From Aestuariibaculum sp. M13 (GTDB lineage: Bacteria > Bacteroidota > Bacteroidia > Flavobacteriales > Flavobacteriaceae), in the NCBI RefSeq assembly GCF_024723255.1, contig NZ_JANIAC010000002.1, positions 310,001 through 374,000 of the forward strand: a DNA stretch of 64,000 nucleotides. The letters are read 5' to 3'. Positions 54,016 to 63,107 of the stretch are shown here, in pieces. The notes beneath the pieces are model-generated. The model had not been told where the DNA came from. It saw only the letters and a list, made by a program, of their open reading frames with translations, and did not search any database. Numbering within the stretch: the stretch's first letter is position 1; each line of letters starts with the position of its first letter. Both the position numbers and the translations under genes were made by a program.

Positions 54016-54916
54016 AATCGAACACCTTACCATCCTGAGATAACCTGACGTGTTTAAAGACTTCCTGAGCTTCTTCTTTAAACGGTTTTAGGCTATCGTA
54101 ACGCGTTGAATAATGTCCTAACAATAAAACCCCTGCATTTGCTTTTTTAGCAATTGTAGCAGCTTCTTTTGCAGTTGAATGCTTAGTTTGTGGTGCCAGA
54201 TTTGCGTGCTTTTCCAGGAATGTCGATTCGTGATATAACACATCGACATCTTTAATTATCGGCACAATATCTTCCTTATACATGGTGTCACTACAAAAGG
54301 CATAGCTTTTGGGCTTCTTGGCAGGCTTCGTCACTTTTTCATTGGCAATTAAAACGCCATCTTCATTTACAACATCAAATCCTTGCTGTAATTTTCGATA
54401 GTAAGCCACATCAATATTTGCTTCTTCAACCAGATTAATATCCAGTTTGCGATTTCCTTCCTTTTCTTTGAATAAATACCCGTTGGTATATACCCTATGA
54501 TTTAAAGGAATGGTATGCACTTCAACCAAATCATCCTCAAAAATTAGTTGAGATTCAGTTGATGTTAATTCGTGAAAAATGAGCTTGTAATTGGTCCAGG
54601 AATCTGATAATTTCATTTGAAGCGTAATCACCTCTTTTATGCCTTTCGGACCGTAAATATGTAAATCGGTTTCACGAGTAAGTAATCGAAATGTCGAAAT
54701 GAGCCCAACAAGACCAAAAAAATGATCACCATGCAAATGCGAAATAAAAATATGCTTAATCCTGTTAAACTTTATTTTATGCTTTCGCAACTGCACCTGA
54801 GTACCTTCACCACAGTCTATTAAAAACATGTGGTTGTTAATTTCTAAAACTTGTGAAGTGGTATTGGTTAAAGCTCTTGGTGTAGCACTGTAACAACCTA
54901 AAATAGTGAGCTTCAT
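54008..54916 (-). CDS. rnz: Ribonuclease Z
   Basis: 302 residues, the bacterial RNase Z length. The metallo-beta-lactamase metal site is HLHGDHFFG, with further ligands in AFCSDTMY, YHESTF and GHYSTRY. It cleaves the 3' trailer of tRNA precursors that lack an encoded CCA. It is the last gene of the pyrR-pyrB-orf-DUF3291-rnz run, 3 bp after the DUF3291 gene. Confidence 0.94.
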   Translation of the reverse strand: MKLTILGCYSATPRALTNTTSQVLEINNHMFLIDCGEGTQVQLRKHKIKFNRIKHIFISHLHGDHFFGLVGLISTFRLLTRETDLHIYGPKGIKEVITLQMKLSDSWTNYKLIFHELTSTESQLIFEDDLVEVHTIPLNHRVYTNGYLFKEKEGNRKLDINLVEEANIDVAYYRKLQQGFDVVNEDGVLIANEKVTKPAKKPKSYAFCSDTMYKEDIVPIIKDVDVLYHESTFLEKHANLAPQTKHSTAKEAATIAKKANAGVLLLGHYSTRYDSLKPFKEEAQEVFKHVRLSQDGKVFDFS

Positions 54917-54919
54917 GTA

Positions 54920-55387
54920 TTATTGGGTTTTATAATTAATAGAATCGACTACCGAAAATTTACTTTTAAAGGTAAACGCATATGGGGTTTCTCCATGTGA
55001 ATTTAAGTAATCTAATCGAATTTTAGCATCTTTTAAGGTAGGTTTAGTTCCAAACGGAACGTACCAAAAGGCCATATGCTTCATTTCTACTTTGTTAAAC
55101 CACTCTTTTTTTCTTTTGAAAACCTCAATATGATCGGAATGATAAATGTAATTGAAAAGGGATTCTAAATCTTCCCAAACTGAAATATTAACCAATAAAT
55201 CCTCTTCTTTAAAAATAGATAAGGCTTCATCTTTATCTTCGTCTTTAAAACGCCAGACAAAGCCTTTGCTATCGTCTGCAATAGCATTTATACGGTCTAC
55301 ATTATTTATAAAATCCTGCATAATAGGATCGCTTAGAGGCGCTAAACCTTTAGCGATATTAACTTGTGCAAGATGGTAAGTGTTCAT
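54920..55387 (-). CDS. DUF3291-family protein
   Basis: 155 residues. It begins MNTYHLAQVNIAKGLAPLSDPIMQDFINNVDRINAIAD and contains a WEDLESLFNYIYHSDH block, the DUF3291 pattern of a dimeric alpha-beta barrel. No enzyme activity is established for it. It sits 1 bp after the small ORF and 3 bp before rnz, so it is part of that transcript. Confidence 0.85.
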   Translation of the reverse strand: MNTYHLAQVNIAKGLAPLSDPIMQDFINNVDRINAIADDSKGFVWRFKDEDKDEALSIFKEEDLLVNISVWEDLESLFNYIYHSDHIEVFKRKKEWFNKVEMKHMAFWYVPFGTKPTLKDAKIRLDYLNSHGETPYAFTFKSKFSVVDSINYKTQ

Positions 55388-55388
55388 G

Positions 55389-55721
55389 TTAAAACCCTAA
55401 ATCGCGTTCCATTTCCTCCATTTCAATAATATCGTACGCCTCTTGGGTGGTTGGCACTACTACGATTTCATCTGGAGTTTCGTCTAAAGCAATCTTGTCG
55501 GTAACAATTACAAACGACTGTTTAGCTCCACGGTGGGTATTAGAAAGTTCTAAAAATTCAACAATATCCTGAACGCCCAACGATTTTAATGACGACAAAA
55601 CAACAATAATATTATTATTTTTAAACTTAGGGTATAAAGCCTGAATCTTCTTAACTAACTCTGGAAGCGTTGCTTTCTCCTGAGTAATAATCGATATGTT
55701 TCCGTCTTGATCTAGTATCAT
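55389..55721 (-). CDS. Small conserved protein of unknown function in the pyrB-rnz run
   Basis: 110 residues. Alternating beta and alpha segments (ILDQDGNISIITQ; NIIVVLSSLKSLGVQDIVEFLEL; FVIVTDKIAL; EIVVVPTTQEAYDIIEMEEMERD) look like an STAS/anti-anti-sigma-like fold with an acidic C-terminal helix. I do not recognise a named family. Spacing of 3 bp from pyrB and 1 bp to the DUF3291 gene shows it is part of a compact operon. Confidence 0.65.
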   Translation of the reverse strand: MILDQDGNISIITQEKATLPELVKKIQALYPKFKNNNIIVVLSSLKSLGVQDIVEFLELSNTHRGAKQSFVIVTDKIALDETPDEIVVVPTTQEAYDIIEMEEMERDLGF

Positions 55722-55724
55722 AGC

Positions 55725-56654
55725 TTATTGTTTTATTTTAGAGGCTAATAAATATATCACAGCCATTCTTACTGCCACACCATTTTGAACCTGATCTAAA
55801 ATGATGGCTTGTTTAGAATCGGCCACATCACTCGTTATCTCCACACCGCGGTTAATTGGCCCCGGGTGCATGATAATAATCTCTTTATCTAAAGAATCTA
55901 ATAGTTCCTTATTTACTCCAAACTGTTGTGTATATTCTCTTGTCGACGGGAAGTAACTAATATCCATACGTTCGTTTTGTACACGAAGCATATTAGCCAC
56001 ATCACACCAGTTTAAAGCTTTACGTAAGTCTATTTCTACTTTTACACCTAACTCATGAATATAGCGCGGAATTAACGTTTTTGGTCCGCAAACCATAACT
56101 TCTGCACCTTGCATTTGCAGTGCAAAAACATTTGAAAGCGCTACCCTACTGTGTAAAATATCGCCGACAATAACTACTTTTTTACCTGCCACATCCCCCA
56201 GACGCTCACGAATAGAATACGAATCTAACAACGCTTGTGTTGGATGCTCGTGGGCTCCATCTCCAGCATTTACAATACTAGCATTAACGTGCTTTGATAA
56301 AAATACACCAGCTCCCGGATTGGGGTGACGCATAACCACCATATCTACCTTCATAGATAAAATGTTGTTTACAGTATCGATAAGCGTTTCACCTTTTTTA
56401 ACCGAAGACTGTGCAGATGAAAAATTTAAAACATCTGCAGACAGACGCTTTTCTGCCAATTCGAAAGACAACTTGGTTCTGGTTGAATTTTCAAAAAATA
56501 AATTGGCAATGGTAATATCTCGAAGTGAAGGCACTTTTTTAATGGGCCTGTTAATCACTTCCTTAAAATGATCGGCGGTTTCAAAAATAAGTTGAATATC
56601 TTTCTCTTGAAGATATTTAATTCCTAATAAGTGATTTACACTTAATTCGCTCAT
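55725..56654 (-). CDS. pyrB: Aspartate carbamoyltransferase catalytic subunit
   Basis: 309 residues. Carbamoyl-phosphate loop FFENSTRTKLSFE and the HPTQALLDSY motif are intact, and the aspartate-binding HPGPINRGVE block is present. It makes N-carbamoyl-aspartate, the first committed step of pyrimidine synthesis. It follows pyrR by 62 bp containing an inverted repeat, and no pyrI is adjacent. Confidence 0.96.
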   Translation of the reverse strand: MSELSVNHLLGIKYLQEKDIQLIFETADHFKEVINRPIKKVPSLRDITIANLFFENSTRTKLSFELAEKRLSADVLNFSSAQSSVKKGETLIDTVNNILSMKVDMVVMRHPNPGAGVFLSKHVNASIVNAGDGAHEHPTQALLDSYSIRERLGDVAGKKVVIVGDILHSRVALSNVFALQMQGAEVMVCGPKTLIPRYIHELGVKVEIDLRKALNWCDVANMLRVQNERMDISYFPSTREYTQQFGVNKELLDSLDKEIIIMHPGPINRGVEITSDVADSKQAIILDQVQNGVAVRMAVIYLLASKIKQ

Positions 56655-56675
56655 TTTCTATGTTTAAAGTTAAGT

Positions 56676-56707
56676 GTTTAAACCTACCCTATTGCGGTAG
56701 TTTAAAC
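56676..56707 (-). promoter_or_regulatory. Inverted repeat in the pyrR-pyrB spacer
   Basis: GTTTAAAC-C-TACC and GGTAG-TTTAAAC form a long imperfect hairpin with a short loop between pyrR and pyrB. No T run follows on the minus strand, so it is more likely an RNA or DNA regulatory element than a terminator. Confidence 0.5.
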
Positions 56708-56716
56708 GTGTAAAAA

Positions 56717-57256
56717 TTATCGTTCTATAAGGTAAACTGAATCTTCATTATCCTTCTCTTTCCAGTTTACACGTACTTTCTCATTATTAATCACATCTAC
56801 CTGTCTTCCTCTGTAGTTAGGCTGAATTGGTAAATGCCTGCTAAAACGTCTATCAATTAGCGTTAAAAGTTCTATTTCGTTCGGTCTTCCAAACGATTGT
56901 ATAGCGGTTAAAGCCGCTCTAATACTTCTACCGGTATATAATACATCGTCTATAAACACGATGTTTTTATCTTCTACTAAAAAATTGATTTTGGTTTTAT
57001 TCGCCTCTAATGGCTTTTCTCCTCGGCGAAAATCATCTCTAAAAAACGTAATGTCTAAATACCCTAACTGGATATTTTCAACCTTATAGTCTTCTCGTAA
57101 AATTTTAGCGATTCTATCGGCTAAATACACGCCACGCGGCTGTAAACCAATAAGTACGGTATCTGAGAAGTCGTTATGTTTTTCAATAAGTTGACAAGCC
57201 AATCGGTGAAGAATGATGTTTACCTCTTTTTCGTTAAGTAAAACTTTTTGACTCAT
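56717..57256 (-). CDS. pyrR: Bifunctional pyrimidine operon regulator / uracil phosphoribosyltransferase
   Basis: 179 residues, the PyrR length. The PRPP-binding motif is VFIDDVLYTGRSIRAAL, and LLTLIDRRFSRHLPIQP is a PyrR signature. It can bind pyr mRNA in a UMP-dependent way and convert uracil to UMP. Its position directly before pyrB suggests control of this pyrimidine gene. A hairpin-forming 16-bp inverted repeat precedes its start. Confidence 0.93.
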   Translation of the reverse strand: MSQKVLLNEKEVNIILHRLACQLIEKHNDFSDTVLIGLQPRGVYLADRIAKILREDYKVENIQLGYLDITFFRDDFRRGEKPLEANKTKINFLVEDKNIVFIDDVLYTGRSIRAALTAIQSFGRPNEIELLTLIDRRFSRHLPIQPNYRGRQVDVINNEKVRVNWKEKDNEDSVYLIER

Positions 57257-57262
57257 ATACTA

Positions 57263-57278
57263 TCCAAACGTATTTGGA
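57263..57278 (-). promoter_or_regulatory. Inverted repeat just before pyrR
   Basis: TCCAAA-CGTA-TTTGGA is a perfect 6-bp-arm palindrome 7 bp upstream of the pyrR start codon, between a TAACTTTG promoter element and the ATG, so it lies in the 5' UTR. Confidence 0.45.
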
Positions 57279-57281
57279 GAG

Positions 57282-57289
57282 CAAAGTTA
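57282..57289 (-). promoter_or_regulatory. Promoter -7 element of pyrR
   Basis: TAACTTTG on the minus strand fits the flavobacterial -7 consensus 25 bp before the pyrR ATG. No clear TTG -33 element is found. Confidence 0.45.
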
Positions 57290-57390
57290 ACTAAAAAAAA
57301 CGTGTGAACCATGCAGAAATGATGTCTATTAAAAATAAAATCTTTCAAATAACGTTAATCAGTTTTTACTCATTGAGATATAAACACATA

Positions 57391-57425
57391 AAAAAAGACC
57401 TTCAGTTTCCTGAAGGTCTTTTTTA
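57391..57425 (-). terminator. Terminator of rpsA
   Basis: 15-bp stem AAAAAAGACCTTCAG/CTGAAGGTCTTTTTT, loop TTTC, between rpsA and pyrR; T runs exist on both strands. Confidence 0.9.
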
Positions 57426-57459
57426 ATTTATAATGGTTTCCTATTTAAAGGATGGTAAA

Positions 57460-59292
57460 TTATTTTTTACCGTCCATTTTGTCTTTAAGAGCTTGTAAAG
57501 CATCGTTAGCATCACCTAAAGTTGGTTTTGCTTCTGCTGCTTGAGCTTCAGCTTTTCTAGCTGCAGCTTTTACGTTAGCGATTTCTTCTGCTTTAAAGAT
57601 AGCAGTGTGAGATGCAACTACACGTTTAAACTCTTTGTTAAATTCAATGATTTTGAATTCAGCAGTTTCACCCTTTTTAAGTTTGCTTCCGTCTTCTTTT
57701 TCTAAGTGACGAGAAGGGATGAATGCAACGATATCTTCGTTAAATTCTACTGTAGCTCCTTTATCAACGATTTCAGCGATAGTTCCTTCGTGAACAGTTT
57801 CTAAAGCAAATTCAGTTTCGTATTTATCCCAAGGGTTTTCAGTTGTTTGTTTGTGACCTAAAGATAATTTACGTCCTTCAACATCTAACTCTAATACTAC
57901 TACTTCTAACTCATCTCCAGCTGCACAGAATTCACTTGGGTGCTTAATTTTCTTAGTCCAAGATAAATCAGAGATATAAATTAATCCGTCAATACCTTCT
58001 TCTAATTCTACGAATACACCAAAGTTAGTGAAGTTACGTACAATACCTTTGTGCTTAGAACCTACTGGGTATTTAGCAGTGATATCAGTCCAAGGATCTG
58101 AAGTTAATTGCTTAATACCTAAAGACATTTTACGCTCTTCTCTATCTAAAGTTAAGATAACTGCTTCAACTTCGTCTCCTACAGATACGAAATCTTGAGC
58201 TGAACGTAAGTGTGTAGACCAAGACATTTCAGATACGTGGATTAATCCTTCAACACCATCAGCTACCTCGATAAATGCACCGTAATCTGCAATTACAACA
58301 ACTTTACCTTTTACTTTATCTCCTACAGCAACTGTATCAGCTAAAGCTTCCCATGGGTGTTTGCTTAATTGTTTTAATCCTAATTGGATTCTTGATTTAT
58401 CTTCATCAAAATCAAGGATTACAACGTTAAGTTTTTGGTCTAATTCAACGATCTCATTTGGATGGTTGATACGAGACCAAGAAAGATCTGTAATGTGGAT
58501 TAAACCATCTACACCACCTAAGTCGATGAATACACCGTAAGAAGTAATGTTTTTAACAACACCTTCTAATACTTGACCTTTTTCTAACTGACCAATGATT
58601 TCTTTCTTCTGAACTTCGATATCAGCTTCGATAAGCGCTTTGTGAGATACTACTACGTTCTTAAATTCGTGGTTGATTTTAACAACTTTGAATTCCATAG
58701 TTTTGTTTACGTATTGATCGTAATCTCTAATTGGCTTAACATCTATTTGAGAACCTGGTAAGAACGCTTCGATACCGAATACGTCTACAATCATACCACC
58801 TTTAGTTCTACACTTAACAAAACCGTTAACGATTTCTCCAGTTTCGTTTGCTTTAATTACACGATCCCATGCTTTGATTACACGAGCTTTTCTGTGAGAT
58901 AATACTAATTGACCAGTTGCGTCTTCACGAACGTCGATTAATACTTCTACTTTATCTCCAACTGCTAAGTTAGGGTTGTAACGGAACTCGTTTAAAGAAA
59001 TTACACCTTCAGATTTAGCATTGATATCGATAATAGCATCTCTATCAGTGATGTGTACTACAGTACCTTCTACAACTTCATCATCTAAAGTGTCAACGAA
59101 ATTCTCAGCTACTAATTTTTCAAATTCTTGTAATTGTTGAGCGTCTACTTCGTCAATACCTTCTTGATAGTTGTGCCAGTTAAACTCTTTTAAGAATTTT
59201 TCAGGGTTTGCTTTAGCTTCAGATACTACTGGAGCTTCTACAGTTTTAGCTTCTGTTGCTTCAACTTCAGCTTGTTTTGCGTTTTCAGCCAT
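57460..59292 (-). CDS. rpsA: 30S ribosomal protein S1
   Basis: 610 residues. After an acidic, Ala/Glu-rich N-terminus, there are about six S1/OB-fold domains (e.g. VKNITSYGVFIDLGGVDGLIHITDLSW and repeated LIHVSEMSW-like sequences), then an Ala/Glu/Lys-rich tail ending KDKMDGKK. S1 helps the 30S subunit bind structured mRNA, an important role in Bacteroidota where Shine-Dalgarno sequences are weak. It is monocistronic, with a 294-bp spacer upstream. Confidence 0.96.
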   Translation of the reverse strand: MAENAKQAEVEATEAKTVEAPVVSEAKANPEKFLKEFNWHNYQEGIDEVDAQQLQEFEKLVAENFVDTLDDEVVEGTVVHITDRDAIIDINAKSEGVISLNEFRYNPNLAVGDKVEVLIDVREDATGQLVLSHRKARVIKAWDRVIKANETGEIVNGFVKCRTKGGMIVDVFGIEAFLPGSQIDVKPIRDYDQYVNKTMEFKVVKINHEFKNVVVSHKALIEADIEVQKKEIIGQLEKGQVLEGVVKNITSYGVFIDLGGVDGLIHITDLSWSRINHPNEIVELDQKLNVVILDFDEDKSRIQLGLKQLSKHPWEALADTVAVGDKVKGKVVVIADYGAFIEVADGVEGLIHVSEMSWSTHLRSAQDFVSVGDEVEAVILTLDREERKMSLGIKQLTSDPWTDITAKYPVGSKHKGIVRNFTNFGVFVELEEGIDGLIYISDLSWTKKIKHPSEFCAAGDELEVVVLELDVEGRKLSLGHKQTTENPWDKYETEFALETVHEGTIAEIVDKGATVEFNEDIVAFIPSRHLEKEDGSKLKKGETAEFKIIEFNKEFKRVVASHTAIFKAEEIANVKAAARKAEAQAAEAKPTLGDANDALQALKDKMDGKK

Positions 59293-59586
59293 GTGCTGAT
59301 AAAAAATTTGTATTTTGCATGCTTAGGAAATATTATGCGGCAACCACACAAAAGTGTTATTAAATATTTGATTTACAATCCTTTTACCTTTCCTGAACCG
59401 CTAAAAGGAGCGCAAAAATACATATTATTCTGCTAATTACCTAAAAATGAGGAAATAAATTTAATCGTGACTTTCTTTATTAGTTAAGGGTCTAAAGTAT
59501 ACATGTTTTAAAAGCTTAACTTTTTATTAAATTTAAAGAGTATATTATTCGTTATATTGAAAGAAAAATATTAAACACTTATAATT

Positions 59587-59967
59587 ATGACTGTAAAAGA
59601 AAAATACCAACCGGTTTTAGATTTAGGAGAAGCTCTTAATGTCACAAACGGTAACGTTGAAGAAACAGAAAACAAATTAAAAGTTTGGGGAACTACAAAA
59701 ACCCAATACGAAAAAAACCTGCTTTGGGATAAAATAAAGGAAATTGGAGGCAACAGTCCTGATGATATTATGGCCGATATTAAAGTTAAAGACACCAGTG
59801 TTTACCACAGACACATTGTAAAAAGTGGTGAAACTTTAGGTAAAATTGCAAGACACTATTATAAAGATGCTTCAAAATATCAGGCTATTTTTGAAGCCAA
59901 CACAGACAAGCTAAAAAATCCTGATTTAATTTATCCCGATCAGGAATTGGTGATTCCGAATTTGTAA
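59587..59967 (+). CDS. LysM-domain protein resembling the BON-LysM protein Kbp/YgaU
   Basis: 126 residues. The first 70 residues have a BON-like alpha-beta pattern (LGEALNVTNGNVEETENKLKVWGT), and residues about 77-125 are a LysM domain (HIVKSGETLGKIARHYYKDASKYQAIFEANTD). The arrangement matches E. coli YgaU/Kbp, a potassium-binding BON-LysM protein, but no signal peptide is present, so it is probably cytosolic too. The role is inferred only from architecture. It converges on cmk across a terminator. Confidence 0.85.
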   Translation: MTVKEKYQPVLDLGEALNVTNGNVEETENKLKVWGTTKTQYEKNLLWDKIKEIGGNSPDDIMADIKVKDTSVYHRHIVKSGETLGKIARHYYKDASKYQAIFEANTDKLKNPDLIYPDQELVIPNL

Positions 59968-60006
59968 AAAATTATAATCTGAAATAAGCTCAGATTAACA
60001 AGCAAC

Positions 60007-60037
60007 AAAAAAGGAGCGGTTTTAAACCGCTCCTTTT
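60007..60037. terminator. Bidirectional terminator
   Basis: Stem GGAGCGGTTT/AAACCGCTCC (60013-60033) with flanking A and T runs on both sides, between the LysM gene and cmk. It overlaps the cmk stop region. Confidence 0.88.
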
Positions 60038-60728
60038 ATTTATTCAATACTTTATTTACTAAATCCAGAATAACATTAAATTGCTCTTCCAGACTCATAT
60101 TAGAATTATCGACTTCAATAGCATCATCAGCTTTTACCAAAGGAGAATCTTCCCGATGTGTATCAATATAATCGCGCTCCTGAACATTTTTTAAAACCTC
60201 ATCATACACTACAGCATCTCCTCTATCAATAAGCTCTTTGTAACGGCGCTGTGCTCTGGTTTCAGCTGAAGCTGTCATAAATAGTTTTAATTCGGCATCA
60301 GGAAACACGACTGTACCAATATCACGTCCATCCATAACAACACCTTTATCTTTCCCCATTTGTTGCTGTTGTTCAACTAATTTGTGTCTGACTTCAGAAA
60401 CAGCCGCAACGGTACTAACAAATCCGGACACTTCGAGGGTTCTAATCTTTTTTTCAACATTAACACCATTCAAATACACCTCAGCAAAACCTAAACCTTC
60501 ATTAAACTTAAAAGCAATATTGATATCTGAAAGTTTATCAATTAAACCTTTCTTATCAAAATAATCTTTAGTTATAAATCCATTACCCATAGCATAATAG
60601 GCCACAGCACGATACATAGCGCCTGTATCAACATACACATAGCCTAAATACTTTGCTAACTGCTTCGCAACCGTACTTTTTCCCGTTGAAGAAAATCCGT
60701 CTATGGCAATGGTAATTTTATTATTCAT
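60036..60728 (-). CDS. cmk: (d)CMP kinase
   Basis: 230 residues, the family length. The P-loop is AIDGFSSTGKSTVAKQLA, and MDGRDIGTVVFPDAELK is the substrate-binding block. It phosphorylates CMP or dCMP. It lies 1 bp after porQ and shares its transcript. Confidence 0.95.
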   Translation of the reverse strand: MNNKITIAIDGFSSTGKSTVAKQLAKYLGYVYVDTGAMYRAVAYYAMGNGFITKDYFDKKGLIDKLSDINIAFKFNEGLGFAEVYLNGVNVEKKIRTLEVSGFVSTVAAVSEVRHKLVEQQQQMGKDKGVVMDGRDIGTVVFPDAELKLFMTASAETRAQRRYKELIDRGDAVVYDEVLKNVQERDYIDTHREDSPLVKADDAIEVDNSNMSLEEQFNVILDLVNKVLNK

Positions 60729-60729
60729 G

Positions 60730-61749
60730 TTATTGTAAATCTATTTGCAAACCAAAAAAGTTAGAATTCGCTGCACTGGTATACTTTGCATGCGTATAAC
60801 TAAAACGCAGTTTGTTTAATTTAACTAAAAAACCTGCTGATAACCCAGAAAAATTACGCTGATCAACCAAACGCAACTCCTCTGCTCTTCTGAAATTATA
60901 ACCTAACCTGATATTAAATCCACTCTCAGGAAACACCTCAGCACCAATAATAGTGTGACGAATCACCTGACCTAAAAAACCTACTTTCTCTTCGGTTTGA
61001 TTTCCGCTTAAGTCACTCGTAACACGTGCTGGATTGGGTCGGGCTATTGGCCATTCCTGTAAATTCTCTAAAGTTACATGCCATCGGATAGGCACATTTT
61101 CTAAAGTTTGCGACATTCCAAAATCGACTTCCAACGGTAATTTTTCCTGAAGCCCAGCGTAGGTAGTGATTTGAGTTCCTAAATTTCGAATAGCTAAAGC
61201 AGCATGAAAGTCATTAACCTCATCAATATAAATTAAGCCTAAATCTACCGCTGCTCCAAATGAATTGTACTGCTCTAATTTAGACGTTATTAATTTTAAA
61301 TTTCCACCAAAATAAAAATCAGAATAGCCTATCTGCAAAGCATAGCCCAAAGACAAAGCGGTTTCGCTTCCTGTAAATGTTCCTGTAGAATTACCATCTT
61401 CATCGTAACCATCAAAAGACCCATAATTAATATAAGTGATCCCACCGTGAAACGTTTGTGTACGCCTATCTAAAGTGTAAGCATAAGATGCCGTTCCGTA
61501 ACTAATACCTCCTAAATAACTCGTGTAATTCAATGCTAACTGATTATCCATTTCCGGATTAATCGTTGCCGGATTAAAAAGCCCTTGAGTAACATCGTAA
61601 TCGACATTGGTTAACACCTTTCCTCCAAGTGCAGCCTGACGTGGCGAAGAGACTAAGTTCAAAAACTGATACGTTGCTTCCCCTCCTAACTGTGCATAGG
61701 AGATACCTGATGTAAATACAGAAAAAGCGACAATAATTTTCTTTAGCAT
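60730..61749 (-). CDS. porQ: Type IX secretion system protein PorQ
   Basis: 339 residues. A signal peptide (MLKKIIVAFSVFTSGISYAQ) precedes GGEATYQFLNLVSSPRQAALGG, a PorQ signature, followed by an outer-membrane beta-barrel pattern (LGYALQIGYSDFYFGGNLK) ending RLGYNFRRA and SYTHAKYTSA. PorQ is part of the T9SS outer-membrane and attachment complex, which handles the T9SS cargo seen in this window. The downstream cmk is 1 bp away. Confidence 0.93.
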   Translation of the reverse strand: MLKKIIVAFSVFTSGISYAQLGGEATYQFLNLVSSPRQAALGGKVLTNVDYDVTQGLFNPATINPEMDNQLALNYTSYLGGISYGTASYAYTLDRRTQTFHGGITYINYGSFDGYDEDGNSTGTFTGSETALSLGYALQIGYSDFYFGGNLKLITSKLEQYNSFGAAVDLGLIYIDEVNDFHAALAIRNLGTQITTYAGLQEKLPLEVDFGMSQTLENVPIRWHVTLENLQEWPIARPNPARVTSDLSGNQTEEKVGFLGQVIRHTIIGAEVFPESGFNIRLGYNFRRAEELRLVDQRNFSGLSAGFLVKLNKLRFSYTHAKYTSAANSNFFGLQIDLQ

Positions 61750-61768
61750 ATATAGGGCGCAAAGTAAA

Positions 61769-61776
61769 CAAATCTA
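61769..61776 (-). promoter_or_regulatory. Promoter -7 element of porQ-cmk
   Basis: TAGATTTG on the minus strand, 19 bp before the porQ start, matches TAnnTTTG. No TTG at 17-23 nt was found. Confidence 0.45.
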
Positions 61777-61931
61777 TCTTAAAACGAGAACATGCGCTTT
61801 TTATTTTAATAAAAAAAATAGAGTTAAATTGAATGCAGATTATTAATAATTGTATAAATATTTTAGAAATTAACACTTTAAAACTCATTATCACGCATCG
61901 TTATTCTTTAAATGGAATTAAAATTAAAAAC

Positions 61932-63101
61932 ATGAAATTTATTTTAAGCATCTTGAGTCTATTTTTATTTGTAAACATGCATTCTCAGAATACCAATTTA
62001 AATAAAGGAAAATCTTCAAAGCAATATTTTGAATTCATCCCCATTGAAATAGTTAAAAATAAGATTATTTTACCTGTAGACATTCAAGGAAAAACCTATC
62101 GCTTTATTCTTGATACCGGAGCTCCAAATGTTATTTCAAACGAGCTGAAAGAAATTTTAAACCCCTCAAAAACTAAAACTATTTCAATAACGGATGCCAA
62201 CGGAAAGCAAAACCAATTAGAATTAATATTACTTGATAAACTAAAAATAGGTACTGCAGAATTTACCAAAACACCAACCCTGATTTACGACTTAAATGCC
62301 GACCCCGTTTTTAAATGCTTTAAAGTAGATGGATTTATTGGCAGTAATCTTTTAAGACATTCGATTCTTCAGATTAATATGAAAACTAAGAAGATAATTA
62401 TTACTGATGATTCTAAAAACTTGGAATTAAACAAAAGTGAAGCTTTAGAAATTCAATTTATAGACAATCAAAGTAGCCCATACATCTGGATTAATCTAGA
62501 AGGAAAACAAAAAGCCAGAGAGCGGATTTTAGTAGATACAGGCATGAGCGAATTTTACAATATCGCTTTAGAAAACTTCAAACTGTTAAACACGAAAGAA
62601 ATATTTAAAATTAAAGGTAAAAGCATAGGTGCTTCAGGAATAGGTCTTTTTGGAACGCAGCCAATTAATGAACAATATAAAGTTTTAACACCTATATTAA
62701 AACTAAACCATGTGGTTTTTGAAAATGTTCCTGCGCAGACATCTAACGACAATAACTCAAAAATAGGAACCAAATTGCTACAAAAAGGGATAACCACTAT
62801 AGATTACAAAAACAAAAAATTCTATTTTGAATCTGATACCAATACTATAAAGGTTAACCGCCCAGAATTAGGATTTTCATTTTCTGTAAAAGATGAAAAC
62901 GTTATTATTGGATATATCTGGAACGAAAGCTTGAAAAGCAAATTACATTATGGAGATCAACTCTTAGAAATAAATAACACCCCTGTAAATTTATGTGACA
63001 TTGTTACCTCTGAAAAAATCTCTGATGACCTAAACCCAATAAAAATGAAAATACAACCTGTTAAAGGAGATCTCTTTGAAATAACCGTTAACAAAGAATA
63101 G
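61932..63101 (+). CDS. Retropepsin-like aspartic protease with a PDZ domain
   Basis: 389 residues from the ATG at 61932, which opens a signal peptide (MKFILSILSLFLFVNMHSQ); the upstream start at 61833 would add a non-signal leader. Two D-T-G motifs (FILDTGAPN and ILVDTGMSE) give a single-chain double retropepsin-like fold, and a C-terminal PDZ domain (about 300-389, with LHYGDQLLEINNTPV) follows. The family is known from Bacteroidota as secreted or periplasmic PDZ-aspartyl proteases, mostly uncharacterised. It ends at a terminator shared with lon. Confidence 0.85.
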   Translation: MKFILSILSLFLFVNMHSQNTNLNKGKSSKQYFEFIPIEIVKNKIILPVDIQGKTYRFILDTGAPNVISNELKEILNPSKTKTISITDANGKQNQLELILLDKLKIGTAEFTKTPTLIYDLNADPVFKCFKVDGFIGSNLLRHSILQINMKTKKIIITDDSKNLELNKSEALEIQFIDNQSSPYIWINLEGKQKARERILVDTGMSEFYNIALENFKLLNTKEIFKIKGKSIGASGIGLFGTQPINEQYKVLTPILKLNHVVFENVPAQTSNDNNSKIGTKLLQKGITTIDYKNKKFYFESDTNTIKVNRPELGFSFSVKDENVIIGYIWNESLKSKLHYGDQLLEINNTPVNLCDIVTSEKISDDLNPIKMKIQPVKGDLFEITVNKE

Positions 63102-63107
63102 ATATAA

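Noticed and set aside
61833-61931. 33-residue N-terminal extension of the aspartic protease
   Set aside because: The signal peptide begins at 61932 and the upstream stretch has the look of untranslated sequence.
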